A stretch of DNA of 64,000 bases. Source: Pseudomonas spelaei. GTDB taxonomy: Bacteria > Pseudomonadota > Gammaproteobacteria > Pseudomonadales > Pseudomonadaceae. A program made the position numbers and the translations under genes. Below are positions 63,052 to 64,000 of this stretch, in pieces. The stretch spans positions 372,001 through 436,000 of the forward strand of contig NZ_WNNK01000002.1 of assembly GCF_009724245.1 (NCBI RefSeq), in the 5' to 3' direction. The notes under the pieces are model-generated. The model was not told the origin of the DNA. It saw only the letters and a list, made by a program, of their open reading frames with translations, and made no database searches. The first letter of the stretch is position 1; each line of letters starts with the position of its first letter.

Positions 63052-63311
63052 TGTGGGAGCCGGGCTTGCCCGCGATGCAGGCGCTTCGGTCTTTCAGTAA
63101 CACCGAGCTGATGCTATCGCAGCATAGGTATCTACACATTTTTTGAATCCTGCAAAAACCCTGTAGCCGCTTGCGATGGGCTGCGTAGCGGCCCCTGGGG
63201 CGGTCCTGCGGCCCGCATCGCAGCCTCGTGCCTCGGCAGCGGCTACAAAAATCAGGCTCCTGCGCAATGGTGTAGATACCTATGGCTATCGCAGGCAAGC
63301 CCGCTCTCACA
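63052..63311. repeat. Three-layer nested repeat array
   Basis: The outer layer is a REPIN-type pair, TGTGGGAGCCGGGCTTGCCC + GCGAT (63052-63076) and its near reverse complement (63288-63311). Inside is a 15-bp perfect inverted pair, CATAGGTATCTACAC (63123-63137) and GTGTAGATACCTATG (63270-63284). Inside that is the RAYT-type palindrome TGTAGCC...GGCTACA (63162-63247), matching the copies at 44055 and 44639. The array fills the 306-bp gap between the acidic protein and rimI; no gene lies there. Confidence 0.85.
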
Positions 63312-63324
63312 TGAGGTGGTGCGT

Positions 63325-63777
63325 TTAATCGACGAGGGTGCAGGCCATGACCACCGCATCTTCGCGGCCACCCACGGCGGGGTAATAATCCCGCCGGCGG
63401 CCGACCTCGTTGAAGCCGTACCGCTCATACAACCGAAACGCGCCGGTATTGCTGTCACGTACCTCCAAAAAGCATTCCCGCGCGCTGGCCGCATAGGCCC
63501 GGGACATCAGGTGCTCCAGCAACTTCAGGCCCAGGCCGCGGCCCTGGTTTTCCGGCTTGACGGTGATGTTCAGCAAATGGGCTTCATCGAGGATGATCTG
63601 CACCACCCCGTGTCCCACCTGTTGCTCCCCGTCAAACATCAGCCAGATCTGGTACTTGCCCAGCCCATCGAGAAAAATCCCACGGGTCCAGGGATGGCTG
63701 AATGCCGCGTATTCGATTTTCAGTACGGCGTCGAGGTCCGCCTCGGTCATCGGGCGAAAGGATACAGCGTCACTCAT
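63325..63777 (-). CDS. rimI: Ribosomal-protein-alanine N-acetyltransferase RimI
   Basis: A 150-residue GNAT enzyme that acetylates the N-terminal alanine of ribosomal protein S18. The acetyl-CoA loop is ENQGRGLGLKLLEHLM (about residues 78-93), and FLEVRDSNTGAFRLYERYGF matches the RimI family. It overlaps the upstream holD-like gene by 8 bp, the same order as holD-rimI in E. coli and in P. aeruginosa. Confidence 0.94.
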   Translation of the reverse strand: MSDAVSFRPMTEADLDAVLKIEYAAFSHPWTRGIFLDGLGKYQIWLMFDGEQQVGHGVVQIILDEAHLLNITVKPENQGRGLGLKLLEHLMSRAYAASARECFLEVRDSNTGAFRLYERYGFNEVGRRRDYYPAVGGREDAVVMACTLVD

Positions 63778-64000
63778 CGGTACTTTTCCAACGCGCCATC
63801 AGCCGGCGCATGGCTTGCCAGACATCAGCCTTACGCTGTGGCTCTTCCATTAATAATTCCAGGCCCGGCAAGGCCCAGACTGAACCCAGGCCTTCAACCT
63901 GCAGTTCGCGGTACCAGGCTTCGGCATCGGCTTCCCCGGCAAAACGCACGGCGGGCAAGCCGATCAGCCATAGGCAAACGCACGGCTCATCTTCCAGACG
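63770..64000 (-). CDS. holD: HolD-like protein (DNA polymerase III psi), 3' part
   Basis: The frame is open to the window edge and gives the last 76 residues (from RLEDEPCVCLWLIGLPAVRF). The C-terminal ALPGLELLMEEPQRKADVWQ + AM resembles the psi C terminus, and overlap with rimI is the holD-rimI arrangement. Psi binds chi and tau/gamma in the clamp loader. Psi proteins diverge strongly, so the call rests partly on context. Confidence 0.65.
   Translation of the reverse strand, partial: RLEDEPCVCLWLIGLPAVRFAGEADAEAWYRELQVEGLGSVWALPGLELLMEEPQRKADVWQAMRRLMARWKSTDE

Overview
The window is chromosomal DNA of a fluorescent pseudomonad, most like the Pseudomonas fluorescens group. The evidence is the lolB-ispE-tRNA-Gln-prs-rplY-pth-ychF block, an OprD-family porin, DUF2790 and DUF6124 proteins, REP/REPIN palindromes with a RAYT transposase, and high-GC Pseudomonas codon use. 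The species cannot be named from the sequence alone.

Layout. (1) 1-6940: housekeeping block with a TPR lipoprotein, lolB, ispE, tRNA-Gln(TTG), prs, rplY, pth and ychF, closed by a strong terminator. (2) 7287-25552: a complete Hrp1-class type III secretion system of the P. syringae / P. fluorescens rsp-rsc type. One bacterial enhancer-binding protein (HrpR/HrpS family, no receiver domain) should act on a GG-N10-GC sigma-54 promoter in front of the ECF sigma gene hrpL. Three hrp boxes (two GGAAC[C/T]-N16-CCACNNA on the + strand, one on the - strand) lie in front of hrpA-hrpB-hrcJ-hrpD-hrpE, hrpF-hrpG-hrcC-hrpT-hrpV and the convergent hrpJ-hrcV-hrpQ-hrcN-hrpO-hrpP-hrcQ-hrcR-hrcS-hrcT-hrcU operon. 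All nine conserved hrc genes look intact. No hrpZ, hrpK, hrpH or effector gene is present, HrcQ is one open frame rather than HrcQa plus HrcQb, and the pilin candidate is only 60 residues. (3) 25645-27956: a fosmidomycin-resistance-type MFS pump, a DUF6124 gene behind a long structured leader, a REPIN and tRNA-Met(CAT).

(4) 28017-43935: metabolic and accessory genes: a MarR-GNAT fusion, a His-tailed EamA permease, gamma-glutamyltransferase, PgeF, a RelE/XRE toxin-antitoxin pair, Ddl, a LysE exporter, an XRE/DUF2975 pair, an AraC regulator, a DHA2 pump with a divergent LysR regulator, a flavin reductase, a GNAT enzyme, DUF2790 and an OprD porin. (5) 44055-44723: a RAYT transposase between its palindromes. 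(6) 44726-52163: heavy-metal resistance, czcCBA with divergent czcR and a convergent czcD, but no czcS. (7) 52380-57905: GntP, MHS-type and AtoE transporters around a glycine-zipper, toxin-like protein and its partner. (8) 58167-64000: an AcpA-type phosphatase, a secreted protein of unknown function, a SET-domain protein, a beta carbonic anhydrase, a very acidic small protein, a nested repeat array, rimI and the end of a holD-like gene.

The least explained items are the DUF6124 leader (two hairpins with the same 8-nt loop around a UUCG-capped domain), the glycine-zipper protein pair, the probable internal start in hrcQ, the SET-domain gene behind a 17-bp perfect palindrome, and the nested repeat at 63052-63311.
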